Shown one piece after another: positions 8,892 through 17,916 of a stretch of 58,190 nt of DNA. The stretch is taken from IMG/VR virus record IMGVR_UViG_3300042934_000137, positions 1-58,190 of that record, one strand, 5' to 3'. A program made the position numbers and the translations under genes. This stretch comes from a virus. The stretch's first letter is position 1, and the number at the start of each line of letters is the position of its first letter. Below the pieces are notes generated by a model. That model saw only the letters and a list, made by a program, of their open reading frames with translations, was not told where the DNA came from and made no database searches.

Positions 8892-9268
8892 GCTGCGGAT
8901 TTCACCGCCTTCCAAACTCGGTCTGCGATCTTGTCGAACACAGGCTTGATTGCTGGGTTGATGAAGTCACGTCCCTGTACATAACCACCGGTGCCGGTAG
9001 AATATCCATACTGGAGCATGATGACAACAGGAAAACCGTTTTCTACGTCAGAGTTGGTCCACTCAATGGTGTAAACACCGCCTCTTCGATAGACCTTGTG
9101 TCCCCACGAATTAGCTGCGAGTCCACTCTCAAGAGGGGTCGCCGCTGCGAGAGCCGACGTCCCCTCTTGAGCTGATGCCGCCATGATGCTGAGAATATCC
9201 AGTTTGGAGACGTTCTGAAGGAACTTCTCCGTGTTCTTGAAGGAGCCCTTAACTTCGTAGCGAATCAT
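8888..9268 (-). CDS. Tail completion protein, HK97 gp10-like
   Basis: This encodes 126 residues. A basic N-terminus, a region with SALAAATPLESGLAA and a C-terminal GRDFINPAIKPVF match the style of gp10/tail-completion proteins. Its stop overlaps the tape measure start by ATGA. Its position just upstream of the tape measure is unusual, as this family normally sits before the tail tube gene. Confidence 0.55.
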   Translation of the reverse strand: MIRYEVKGSFKNTEKFLQNVSKLDILSIMAASAQEGTSALAAATPLESGLAANSWGHKVYRRGGVYTIEWTNSDVENGFPVVIMLQYGYSTGTGGYVQGRDFINPAIKPVFDKIADRVWKAVKSAA

Positions 9269-9282
9269 TAAGGGCTCCTCCC

Positions 9283-10638
9283 TTAAACGACGAAAATGGT
9301 TTCTACCGGATCGACCGTCGTACCGTTCCAGACACCGAGAACTTCGACAGTCTCGAGCGCCGTACCGTTCCAGACACCCATGATCTGTGGAGGAAGACCC
9401 AGCGGATCAGTAGCCTCATGCCGTCCGATCCAACTCCCAGCAGTATCTACGACCTTAACTCGCGAGATCGAAATATCCTGCAAGGAAGCCATGGTCTTGA
9501 CGCGTCCGAAAGAGAAGCCATTTGCCGCGACTCCTACCGCACCGGAAATAACACCCGAATCGTACAAGGGAGAGTTACTACCAAGTGCAAATGCGGCGCC
9601 TCGGATGGTTCCTGCGACGGTGTCGACCTGTGTTTCGATACGGAACACGCCGCCTAGGGCGAGAATTCCGGCGGAACGGAATGCTTCGGTACTGCTGGTG
9701 AGTTTCCAACGGAACTGACCTGGATTGAACGAACCAGCAAGGTCGTTACCCGTCAGAAGAGTGGCTCCCGACAAAGCGTGATATATAGCTGCAGCGGTAT
9801 CGGGCCAAGCAGTTGCTGGAGTGTGGAGATAGTACCGAACCGTGTACTTGCTGAGCGATGCTGTCGGCCAAGTCAAAGTGGCGACCGCGGCACCTTGAGT
9901 GAAGGTAGCTGCGTCGTAATCACCCTTGTCGACGATCGAGATCGTACCGCTGGAGACGGCGCCAGTGAACGAAGGATTACCCTCATTCCACTCGACACCC
10001 GTGACCGGAGGAACGTCCAGAATGGGAAGCTGGAAACCTACGCCGTTACCAAATGCAAACGACCAGTTAGACGTCCGATCGGCAGGGGTTCCGGTGTAAA
10101 CACCGACGTTTGCCGAAGGAACACTGGGGCCTTGCTGAACAGCCGTAGCGAGATCGGTCGTTGTGGGGGTGGTGTTGACATAGGACTGGAACGACCCAGA
10201 GTGCTTGATAAGGGAGAAGACCAGAATATCGTTGGTGCCATTACTCGCGGTGAGTGCAGGCGCCGACGTAATCAAAGTCGTCGTGTTTCCATCTTTCTGA
10301 GCCATCGGCCCAGGGGTTCCTGCATCTCCGGCGGAAGAATATCCGACGCAGACAGCAGCCATGTGCTGAGACGTGGATAGAGTGACCGGCAGAGATCCCA
10401 GCGTAATATCGTCAGCGGTTAGACGCTTCTTAAATGCGCCGTAACGCATGACACCGACAGTTACGCCAGCATTGTAGATGGTTGTACCTGGAAATGTGAA
10501 CGACGTACCCCAGGCCGGGTTGGATGCTCCAACGACAACTAGATCGTTGACTTGTGATCCGGTCGGAAGCGGGATGCTGTGCGAGAGAGCCGGAGCGATC
10601 GAGTTGTACGTCGATACGCCCCTACGAACAACAGCCAC
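9283..10638 (-). CDS. Large minor tail/structural protein
   Basis: This encodes 451 residues, Ala/Thr/Gly-rich with many beta-type segments and no catalytic motif. The N-terminal region resembles a jelly-roll tail domain and the middle a lectin-like fold. The C-terminus has two copies of GVWNGT. Its stop at 9283 leaves a 14-base gap before the next gene. It is probably a tail decoration or receptor-contact protein. Confidence 0.55.
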   Translation of the reverse strand: MAVVRRGVSTYNSIAPALSHSIPLPTGSQVNDLVVVGASNPAWGTSFTFPGTTIYNAGVTVGVMRYGAFKKRLTADDITLGSLPVTLSTSQHMAAVCVGYSSAGDAGTPGPMAQKDGNTTTLITSAPALTASNGTNDILVFSLIKHSGSFQSYVNTTPTTTDLATAVQQGPSVPSANVGVYTGTPADRTSNWSFAFGNGVGFQLPILDVPPVTGVEWNEGNPSFTGAVSSGTISIVDKGDYDAATFTQGAAVATLTWPTASLSKYTVRYYLHTPATAWPDTAAAIYHALSGATLLTGNDLAGSFNPGQFRWKLTSSTEAFRSAGILALGGVFRIETQVDTVAGTIRGAAFALGSNSPLYDSGVISGAVGVAANGFSFGRVKTMASLQDISISRVKVVDTAGSWIGRHEATDPLGLPPQIMGVWNGTALETVEVLGVWNGTTVDPVETIFVV

Positions 10639-11132
10639 TACGCCACCTTCCGGACAACCAACGTCCCTGCCGGCAGAGTCGCCGGGATGTTGGCGGAGGT
10701 CTCACCGGCGTTGAGTGTGAATACGGTACCGACCGGGTTGTCGCATTGAGTCATACGACCCGTACCCCAGTTGACGCCCCACTTGATGTTGGAGGTCCTA
10801 CCAGTACGGCGATCTTCGATCTCGAGCGCATTTCCTGCGGTGTTGTCGCCGTTCTCAACAACCGCGCGAACCAGAGCATCAGCCCAGGACGTGTACGGGT
10901 TTCGTCCGCGGAGTGCACGCCACTCGTTCCACCAGGAGCGAACCACGCCGAGGACCTTTAGCTGCATCTGGTCGTCGTCACCGGTCTCCGGCTCCGCGGT
11001 TAGTTCAACCAGGGCCGGCATGGAACCAAGAACGCGATCGTCGAGGTCGTTGACCGCCGCGGCCAGATCTTGGTGATGCTGAACGTGCGCTGGATCGCCG
11101 ACGGTGATGTCTTCGTCGATGTTGTATGCCAT
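10638..11132 (-). CDS. Small minor tail protein
   Basis: This encodes 164 residues. It starts MAYNIDEDITVGDPAHVQHH and contains WWNEWRALRGRNPYTSWADA. The C-terminus (LNAGETSANIPATLPAGTL) is beta-rich. Start and stop overlap its neighbours by one base, indicating tight translational coupling in the tail operon. No enzymatic motif is seen; a tail tip or fibre-associated role is inferred. Confidence 0.55.
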   Translation of the reverse strand: MAYNIDEDITVGDPAHVQHHQDLAAAVNDLDDRVLGSMPALVELTAEPETGDDDQMQLKVLGVVRSWWNEWRALRGRNPYTSWADALVRAVVENGDNTAGNALEIEDRRTGRTSNIKWGVNWGTGRMTQCDNPVGTVFTLNAGETSANIPATLPAGTLVVRKVA

Positions 11133-11812
11133 TAGAAATACTCTCCAAACGTTGAGGTGAAGACATTCGGGGGAGTCGAGTTGAACATGGTGATCAGCTC
11201 GTCTGGACGAGGCATCCGAGGCACCAACACGTCCGTCCCATAAAGAATATCTTCGAGATCGGCCAGCGTGGCAGCCTTCGTCTTCGTCGAGTCCACGACG
11301 AAATGCGCGCTGGGCTTAAGGTTGGGCACCAATATCGGAGAGGTCGTGATGTCCCAGGTGAACGTCATTGCGTCCGGAGAGTTATCGATCGTCTCATTAT
11401 CGCGATTGGAGGGGGAAGCCAGTGCGTTGTAAATCAGGTGTATTTTGTATCCGAAGTTCTGACCGACAAAATCGTTCCCGACCTTGGTTCGGTAGGACAT
11501 GTCGAAAGCAACTCGAGGTTGCTGTGTTATCGAGAGGCCTTCGTAGATCTCGGCAGTACCATCGCACAAAGCGAACTCGTCCGGGTAGGTGAAGGCCTCG
11601 ATGGTGGCTTCAAATTCTTCCGGCGTAGATTCGTTGTAGTACTTGAAGCCGTCGATGTAATACGCCGAAGCGTTTCCACCGTCAGGCGACTCGCTAACCG
11701 AGATGAGTCCATTCCAAGGAACACCACCGGCATTGAGGGGGTACAAAACACCGCGGTCAACACCTGTTTCGTAACGTCGATCGCCAACGGAGTTCCAGTT
11801 AAGTCTTGTCAT
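11132..11812 (-). CDS. Major tail tube paralogue
   Basis: This encodes 226 residues and is clearly homologous to the protein at 12406-13269: both share [25 protein letters not shown] or close forms, and SYRTKVGND. It lacks the C-terminal Ig-like extension and its codons are less GC-biased than those of its paralogue. It may be a minor tube subunit or tail terminator ring built on the tube fold. Confidence 0.75.
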   Translation of the reverse strand: MTRLNWNSVGDRRYETGVDRGVLYPLNAGGVPWNGLISVSESPDGGNASAYYIDGFKYYNESTPEEFEATIEAFTYPDEFALCDGTAEIYEGLSITQQPRVAFDMSYRTKVGNDFVGQNFGYKIHLIYNALASPSNRDNETIDNSPDAMTFTWDITTSPILVPNLKPSAHFVVDSTKTKAATLADLEDILYGTDVLVPRMPRPDELITMFNSTPPNVFTSTFGEYF

Positions 11813-11834
11813 ACCGAATTCCTCCCTTGACTAG

Positions 11835-12377
11835 TTACCCGGATGTGTTGAACTGAGCCTTACGCTCGGCATTGAGTTTACGGTTTCGCTGAGCGAGCTC
11901 GGCGGGACTCATCTTCTTCTTTGGAGCGTTCTTCTGGTCCGTGACGCGAATCAACGTCATCAGTTTGTTCAGATGCCATGTTTGACACTCGAACGGGATC
12001 GACAGACTGAGCATCATGTTGTAGATGACCTCAGCAGTGATGGTCTCTCGACTGGGTCTTTGGTTCGGATGATCACTGAACCAGGTCGCCGTTTGTTTGC
12101 CGTTGATGTACTTGTCGATCGCGTCGATGTTGTCTTGCGTGAGTCTGTAGAAAACCTCCGGAGGCACATTCGGGGTCAACGTCATTGCCTGGATGTACCA
12201 GAGTGTCTCTTCAGAGGTCTTCGGTTTGTCGCTTAGGAAGGGCTTCTCAAAGAAACTCTCCCATTTTGACAGTGAAGCCAGAGAGTGCTCCAGCTCCAAC
12301 ATGAAGTGTGATGACTCGACGAACGATTGAGTCGCTTCGTCGTAGCTCTCTGACATTGGGATGTTGATGCGGAGCAC
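11835..12377 (-). CDS. Tail assembly chaperone-like protein
   Basis: This encodes 180 residues, mostly helical. Motifs [32 protein letters not shown] and LNAERKAQF are typical of a phage protein found after the tail tube gene. It lies between the two tail tube paralogues. No programmed -1 frameshift extension was recognised. Tail chaperones normally bind the tape measure; that role is inferred from position. Confidence 0.6.
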   Translation of the reverse strand: MLRINIPMSESYDEATQSFVESSHFMLELEHSLASLSKWESFFEKPFLSDKPKTSEETLWYIQAMTLTPNVPPEVFYRLTQDNIDAIDKYINGKQTATWFSDHPNQRPSRETITAEVIYNMMLSLSIPFECQTWHLNKLMTLIRVTDQKNAPKKKMSPAELAQRNRKLNAERKAQFNTSG

Positions 12378-12405
12378 TCTCTGGCCTCCTTTCTGTGATC
12401 TTCGC

Positions 12406-13269
12406 TTACGCGAAGTCGTAGAACCAGTCGTCGTCCGTGACGGCCGGGAACTTGTAACCCGGAGCCGGCTCGGCGGTGACGATGGTGTCCTCGGTGATCG
12501 TGACCTCGCCGGTGACGACCTCGCCGTCGATCTTGTAGACCACGCCGGTGACGGTCGGGATCGTGATGACCTTGGTGGTCGAGTTGTAGGTCGGCATCGT
12601 CGGGGTGGCCGAAGTGACCGTACCCTCGAACAGTGCGATGACCTCGGCCGGCGACGGCAGAGACGGGTCGGTACCCGCGGTGCCGTAGAGCAGATCCTCG
12701 AGAGCCGCCAGAGAAGCCCCGTTGACCTTGGTGGAATCCACGGTCAGCAGAGCCGACGGCTCGAAACCGGGAACCTCGACCGCGGTGGTCGTGACCTCCC
12801 AGCTGAAGGTCACCGCCTCCGGCGAATCGTTGACCGTCGTGAAGGCCTTCTCCGACGGAGCCGCCATGGCGCCGTACACGAGGTGCAGCTTGTAGCCGAC
12901 GTTCGAGTTCAGGTCGTTACCGACCTTGGTCCGGTAGCTCAGACCGAACGCCTTGCGCGGCTGCTGTCCGATGGACAGACCCGGGCTCGGCTCCGCCGTA
13001 CCGTCGCACTGCCCGAACTCGTCCGGGTAGGTGAAGGCTTCGATGGTGGCGCCGAACTCCTCGACCGAGGTCAGGTTGAGGTACTTGATGTTGTCCGCGT
13101 ACTGCGGGCTCGGCTCCGCGCCCGAGGGCGACTCGGTGACGGACACCAGGCCGTTCCAGGCGTAACCCGCGGTGTAGTCGCCGGTGTTGTCAGGGATGTA
13201 CAGAACGCCGTGGTCGACACCGGTCTCGTAGCGGCGCTCACCGACCTTGTCCCAAGCAAGCTTGGTCAC
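12406..13269 (-). CDS. Major tail tube protein with Ig-like C-terminal domain
   Basis: This encodes 287 residues. Residues 1 to about 215 form the tube domain shared with the paralogue at 11132-11812. Residues about 220-287 form an Ig-like module ([13 protein letters not shown], then WFYDF at the end) that resembles the last 70 residues of the capsid fusion protein. Strong C/G bias at third codon positions fits a highly expressed structural gene. Confidence 0.8.
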   Translation of the reverse strand: MTKLAWDKVGERRYETGVDHGVLYIPDNTGDYTAGYAWNGLVSVTESPSGAEPSPQYADNIKYLNLTSVEEFGATIEAFTYPDEFGQCDGTAEPSPGLSIGQQPRKAFGLSYRTKVGNDLNSNVGYKLHLVYGAMAAPSEKAFTTVNDSPEAVTFSWEVTTTAVEVPGFEPSALLTVDSTKVNGASLAALEDLLYGTAGTDPSLPSPAEVIALFEGTVTSATPTMPTYNSTTKVITIPTVTGVVYKIDGEVVTGEVTITEDTIVTAEPAPGYKFPAVTDDDWFYDFA

Positions 13270-13279
13270 TTGCAGCTCC

Positions 13280-13594
13280 TCAGTAGTAGAGATTGAAGAC
13301 GTCGTGGTTGAGATTGTTCGCCGTGTAGAACCGGTTGAAGGTACACATCGGCAGTGAGGCGATCTTTTGCAAGGTATCGCTGTCTGGCGTACTGCAAATA
13401 AGAGTCACCATGTACCGCTGAGTGAAGCGATACGGCGCATTACCCGCGAACAGAGTCTCCGCATTGTCTCGCTTGTAGACAATGCATGGATACTTCATCA
13501 TCAGGTTGCTTGGAGGTTGGAAATATACGAACTCGCTACCCAGCGTCTCCTTCAGGAGGAGATGGAGCTGTTCCCGTTGGCCCGTTGTAAACAC
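13280..13594 (-). CDS. Tail terminator/completion-like protein
   Basis: This encodes 104 residues from the GTG at 13594, overlapping the previous gene by 59 bases. The sequence contains YPCIVYKRDNAETLFAG and a Y..T.ICSTPDSD segment typical of small tail-terminator proteins that cap the tail tube. It lies between the head-closure gene and the major tail gene, the expected place for this function. Confidence 0.6.
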   Translation of the reverse strand: MFTTGQREQLHLLLKETLGSEFVYFQPPSNLMMKYPCIVYKRDNAETLFAGNAPYRFTQRYMVTLICSTPDSDTLQKIASLPMCTFNRFYTANNLNHDVFNLYY

Positions 13595-13895
13595 CCCCCA
13601 AGCGCAGGATAAGGCGGGGGCTCTGCACCTCGACGTCCGAGACTTTCCACAGAGCCCCCTGCCACCTGATGTACCTCATGGCAAAGAAATGTTCGTTGGC
13701 ATACGCATCCGCGACGATACTGATGGAGTTGTTAACGGAAATATCGTCATTGACGCTAGCTCCGTCCTGCAACCGGCGTGTGTTCCGAATAACGTCGCCG
13801 AAATATGAATACTCGACAAGTTGCTCAGTCCACACGCCGGATGCAGTCTCTACAGTTCCGTCCGCGTATCCGATCTCACCGAAATATCTTGCCAT
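13536..13895 (-). CDS. Head closure/stopper-like protein
   Basis: This encodes 119 residues: MARYFGEIGYADG, then a beta-rich body with YIRWQGALWKVSDVEVQSPRL in two parts and a low-complexity Gly/Pro C-terminus. It follows the capsid gene and precedes the tail terminator, which fits a head-to-tail adaptor. The C-terminal low-complexity end overlaps the next gene. Confidence 0.6.
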   Translation of the reverse strand: MARYFGEIGYADGTVETASGVWTEQLVEYSYFGDVIRNTRRLQDGASVNDDISVNNSISIVADAYANEHFFAMRYIRWQGALWKVSDVEVQSPRLILRLGGVYNGPTGTAPSPPEGDAG

Positions 13896-13910
13896 GGTGA
13901 GATCGGCCTA

Positions 13911-15899
13911 TCAGGCCCGACGGAAGAACGACCAGAAGGACTCGCCGTCGTTCGCGAAGTGGAAGTTCGCGTTCGGCACCGCCTGGACGTTGAGGGTCGC
14001 GCCGACCGCCAGAGCGGACTGAGCACCCGGCGTCAGGGTCGCACCGGTGTCCGAGTTCTTGTAGACGTAGTTGGTCGGGGTCGGGATGGTGACCACGCCA
14101 GTCGCCTTGTTGAACGTCGGGTCAGCCGGCTCGACCAGCAGCGCAGAAGCGGCAGTGGTGGAGCGGAGGACCAGGGCCGACTTGATGCGAGTCAGAGCAC
14201 CGGAGATGCGAGTCTCCATCAGGTACTTCTGACGGTTGTAGTCGATGTCGAAGTCGTCGAACATGTTGACCTCGCCACCCTTGTCGGCGCCGATGTTGTA
14301 GTCGTCCAGGTTGACGATGATGCCGATCAGGTCGGAGATCCGGCTGAACGTGTCGACCGTGACGACCTCGCGGACACCAAGAGCCTCGGCGACCTCGGCC
14401 TTGTTCTTGTAGTAGCGCCGGCCCTCGCCGTCCTTGGCCTTGAGGAACATGTTGAGGTGACGGATGGTGGTGTAGAACACCGGGGTACCCGTACCCTTGT
14501 AGTACTCCATGCCGTCGATGACCGCGTCCACGACCTCCTCGTAGTTCGAGTTGGTGTCGCCCACGTTCACCGAGATCTCGGTCTTGAAGAGCTCGTGCTC
14601 GTTCAGGATCGAGCGGATGCCCTGGCCGTCGGCCGCACCCAGCGGATCCTTGATCTTGTCCTCGGCACCCGGGCTGCGCCCGTCACCGACGAGGATCGCG
14701 CTGGCGATCTCCTCCTCCAGCATGAGCCGCATCTCGGCCTTGAGCCAGGCCACGACGTCGAAGTCGGTGATGTCCAGGACGTCGTCCCGGTCCAGCTGCT
14801 GCTTCTTGTAGATCGTGGTCGGGGACGTGGTGCGCTTGGTGACGCCGATCCACTCCTCGATCTTGTACGCGCCCTTCACGTAACCCTTGGCGCGCGCCTC
14901 CTCCTGGGTGAGGTCGGCGGTGATCGTCTTGATCCGGGAGAACGGGCTGTGACGGACGCCGTTGAGCACGCTGGCGACCCACTCGGTCCGACGCTTGTCG
15001 AACTCGGGGGTGTTGCTCAGCGCCTTGGCGTCCGGGAACAGGGTGCCGATGTTGTCGATACCGTGCGCCAGGGCGTACTTCTCGACGGCGCCCTTGAGCG
15101 AGCCGTTCCGGACGGCGTCGGCGACGATGCCCTTGACGTCATCGTGCGACAGGGTGTGACGGTCCTCGGTCTGGGTACCGCCGTTGCGCTCGAAGATGTT
15201 GTGCACCTCGGTGTTTCCTTCCTGGTGAGTGAGGCCGGCGTCGGTGTCCGAGTGCGCGGCGGAGTTCTTCTTGGTGGCCTGGTCGACGGCCACCGCGATC
15301 ATGTAGTTGACGACGGTCTGCTCCTCCTCCGTCATGGCGTCGTAGACGTCCTGAACGGTGAGGTCCTCGTCGGCGTGCTCGAGGTCGCTGTCGTCCTCGT
15401 CGTCCTCGTCGACGTCGTCAGCAGTGCCGGAGTGCTCGAGGGTGAGACCGGTGTAGATGATGGCCTCGTCCTCCAGATCCTGGACGAAACCGTCACCGTG
15501 GGCGATGCTGACCTGATCGATCTTGGCGCCCGGGTTGGCGCCCGAGAGAACCAGGCTGACCTCACGGATCATGCCGTGGAAGACCTGGCTGGCCCGCTCC
15601 TTGAGCTTGTTGGCGTAGATCGACAGCATCGTGATGTCGCCGTGCTGCACCAGCTGCTTGGCGGCCTTACCCGCGGAGGTGTCGTTGAAGTAGCCGTAGG
15701 CGTAGACGCCGTCCGACCGGCTCTCCAGGACCGCGTGGCCGAGAACGTTGGTGGGTTCGTTGTGGGCGTGCTGCCAGACCAGAGGAACGGTCATCTTGTC
15801 CATGTGCTTGAAGGCACCCGGCATGATCGTTCGACCGTCGGAGCACTCGAGACCAGCCTTGGTGGCGTAGCCGCTGAAGTCAGCGTTAACGTCTCCCAT
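13911..15899 (-). CDS. Prohead protease-major capsid fusion
   Basis: This encodes 662 residues. Residues 1 to about 150 resemble the HK97 prohead protease: GRTIMPGAFKHM, a WQHAHNEP histidine region and ITMLSIYANK, the likely catalytic serine region. An acidic linker (about 160-190) follows, then an HK97-fold capsid domain (about 260-590). The last 70 residues form an Ig-like module shared with the tail tube protein. The start follows AAGGAGAA. Cleavage presumably separates protease and capsid. GC-rich codons fit very high expression. Confidence 0.88.
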   Translation of the reverse strand: MGDVNADFSGYATKAGLECSDGRTIMPGAFKHMDKMTVPLVWQHAHNEPTNVLGHAVLESRSDGVYAYGYFNDTSAGKAAKQLVQHGDITMLSIYANKLKERASQVFHGMIREVSLVLSGANPGAKIDQVSIAHGDGFVQDLEDEAIIYTGLTLEHSGTADDVDEDDEDDSDLEHADEDLTVQDVYDAMTEEEQTVVNYMIAVAVDQATKKNSAAHSDTDAGLTHQEGNTEVHNIFERNGGTQTEDRHTLSHDDVKGIVADAVRNGSLKGAVEKYALAHGIDNIGTLFPDAKALSNTPEFDKRRTEWVASVLNGVRHSPFSRIKTITADLTQEEARAKGYVKGAYKIEEWIGVTKRTTSPTTIYKKQQLDRDDVLDITDFDVVAWLKAEMRLMLEEEIASAILVGDGRSPGAEDKIKDPLGAADGQGIRSILNEHELFKTEISVNVGDTNSNYEEVVDAVIDGMEYYKGTGTPVFYTTIRHLNMFLKAKDGEGRRYYKNKAEVAEALGVREVVTVDTFSRISDLIGIIVNLDDYNIGADKGGEVNMFDDFDIDYNRQKYLMETRISGALTRIKSALVLRSTTAASALLVEPADPTFNKATGVVTIPTPTNYVYKNSDTGATLTPGAQSALAVGATLNVQAVPNANFHFANDGESFWSFFRRA

Positions 15900-16569
15900 T
15901 TTGACTGTTCTCCTTCCTTACTCGAGGGATGGATGCGGCTCCGACGGAGCCGACCTGTGTGTGGAATTGTTTCGATGGAGAGGTAGTTGGCTTCGTTCGC
16001 GGAGGGATGAAGTTAGCTTGTTCTCGCATCAACTTGATCTTTGCCTGGATAGCCTTGATCTTTGTGTCAAGATCTTTGACCTGATCGGCGAGAATCTTGT
16101 CCTTGTTCTTCTCGTAGTACTCTTCAGCGGCCTTCTCCTGTGCAGCTTGCTGTTCGGGAGTGAGCTTCTCTGGAGTTTTCTCAGGCTTTTTGGTTGGCTT
16201 TTGAGAGGTTCCAGGCTTACCGGCTTCCGTCGGGTCAGCACCCGAGCGGATCTGGGCTTCTTTTACGAGTTGACGAAGAACTTCTCGAAGTTGTTCGAGA
16301 CGAGCCTTGAGTTCGGCCACACGGGCTTCTATCTCGGCCGTCTTAGACGTCTTCGGTTTCGGCTTCAGCTCGGGCCTTTTCGCGGGTTGTGTCGTGAACG
16401 GAAGGGTGGCCCGCTCACGATCACGAACCGTTGGTGCTGATGGACGACCAATACCGATCTTTTTACGACCCTTTAGCTCTCGAGTCCTGAGGTAGTACTC
16501 TCGACGCTGTTGGGGGTCGTAGTCGGCATCATGAATCAGTTCCTGAATGAATTCATCAGACAAGAACAT
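15886..16569 (-). CDS. Scaffold-like coiled-coil head protein
   Basis: This encodes 227 residues from the ATG at 16569; a TTG 5 codons earlier is possible. The N-terminus has DEFIQEL and REYYLRTRELKGRKK, a pattern found in actinophage head genes near the capsid. Two Lys/Glu-rich coiled-coil segments (about 80-105 and 165-195) flank a Pro/Lys-rich linker. It lies between portal and capsid, the usual scaffold position. It overlaps the capsid start. Confidence 0.6.
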   Translation of the reverse strand: MFLSDEFIQELIHDADYDPQQRREYYLRTRELKGRKKIGIGRPSAPTVRDRERATLPFTTQPAKRPELKPKPKTSKTAEIEARVAELKARLEQLREVLRQLVKEAQIRSGADPTEAGKPGTSQKPTKKPEKTPEKLTPEQQAAQEKAAEEYYEKNKDKILADQVKDLDTKIKAIQAKIKLMREQANFIPPRTKPTTSPSKQFHTQVGSVGAASIPRVRKENSQNGRR

Positions 16570-16573
16570 ACCA

Positions 16574-17875
16574 TCACATCCCAAGATCGGCGAAGATCTC
16601 GTCGATCGTGCTACTCAGAGAGTCAAGTGAATCCTTGACTGCGGAATCTTCTCCATCATCAACGCCCTCATTTTGACCCTCAACCGGCTCAGCTGGCTGT
16701 GGCATGTTGGCGTTCTCGAGCTTGTCAGCGCTCGGATCCTTGGATGGTTTCCACCCAACGACCTGACGCATCTCGTTCGAGGTAGCGATCTTGTTCCGCG
16801 TGAACTTGTCCGCGATCTCGGCGATCGAAGCGATCGGAACGAGCTTGAACGGGTCACGGAAGAACATGATGGACTGCTTCTGAGTACGAGCAGTCTTCGT
16901 CAAGAAGCGACGCTTCATGGACTCAGTGATTGCCGACACAATTGGTTCAATTGTGCGATTCATGTAGTTCAACATGGTCGCTTCGTCGGCAGTACCCTTC
17001 ATGATCTCGGGAGTGAGACCAAGCTGGCCGTACAACATCTCAGTCAGGTACTCGACCGTCTTGAGGAGGTTGTTCTCGGCTGGACGGTTTAGTTGGGTGA
17101 CCTTCTCGGTACCGTCCGTGTAAGCGATGCCATACTTGTTGTTCCTGAGTTGGAACTCGATGTCCTGACGACGCTGCTCAGCCTGCTGTCGACGAGCTTC
17201 AGACTTGATGACATACGGCAGCTGGATGATGAGATCGAGCTTGCCCGAGCCGGCCTGCTCGTCAACGGTGTCCAGAAGATTGAGCTTCCTGACGAGTCGC
17301 TGAAGAGTAGAGTTCGGTTCGTTCATGACCGCGTAAAGCGGATTCTCGATGATCGCGACATGTCGCTTGTTGAGGACGAGCTGTTCACGATAGCCCTTGA
17401 GCTCGTTGTAGACCTCGACCTTGACGTGTTGAGGCATCCACGAAACGATCTCGCCGACTCGCATGGTCTTGATGTCGTATGAGCCGAGGTTAGGATCAAT
17501 GGTGGTGTCCACGGGGACGATTGCGGCTACGCCCTTGTCTAGGACGGTCATCGCTACGTCGAAGCGGAACTGTCGAGCTGCCTGATCAATGTTTGCCTCG
17601 AGGGTGAGGCACTCATTAAGTCCGCTATTGATGTCCTCAAGATAACGATCTTCCTCGTCCAAACGGACGTGTCGGATGTCGCTGGAAGCGATGTCAATAG
17701 CGAGTCGAGTGTAGATCGAAGAAATAATCGATCGCTCGTTAGTGAACGTCAACCTCGGTCGGTCAGAACGAACGCTGTATGAGACTCCACCTGCGGTGTG
17801 AGTTCGAAAGCGCTCTTCGACTTTCTCATCGACGAACGTATTCCATGCGTGTGAGATTCGGTCTCTGATTCCCAT
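16574..17875 (-). CDS. Portal protein
   Basis: This encodes 433 residues of HK97/SPP1-type portal character. The N-terminal part holds RLAIDIASSDIRHV and a long alpha/beta body; later comes LYGQLGLTPEIMKGTADEA in two parts, a region conserved in portals. The acidic C-terminal tail is consistent with the family. The dodecameric ring at the head vertex forms the DNA channel. Its neighbours (tagged head proteins before, scaffold-like and capsid after) support the call. Confidence 0.88.
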   Translation of the reverse strand: MGIRDRISHAWNTFVDEKVEERFRTHTAGGVSYSVRSDRPRLTFTNERSIISSIYTRLAIDIASSDIRHVRLDEEDRYLEDINSGLNECLTLEANIDQAARQFRFDVAMTVLDKGVAAIVPVDTTIDPNLGSYDIKTMRVGEIVSWMPQHVKVEVYNELKGYREQLVLNKRHVAIIENPLYAVMNEPNSTLQRLVRKLNLLDTVDEQAGSGKLDLIIQLPYVIKSEARRQQAEQRRQDIEFQLRNNKYGIAYTDGTEKVTQLNRPAENNLLKTVEYLTEMLYGQLGLTPEIMKGTADEATMLNYMNRTIEPIVSAITESMKRRFLTKTARTQKQSIMFFRDPFKLVPIASIAEIADKFTRNKIATSNEMRQVVGWKPSKDPSADKLENANMPQPAEPVEGQNEGVDDGEDSAVKDSLDSLSSTIDEIFADLGM

Positions 17876-17916
17876 GTCTCACCCCCTCCCATTTTGAGTA
17901 GTTGATGGAAGATCTA

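Noticed and set aside
12361-15986. Long plus-strand ORFs opposite tail and capsid genes
   Set aside because: They are antisense shadows of GC-rich minus-strand genes, with no ribosome sites and low-complexity translations.
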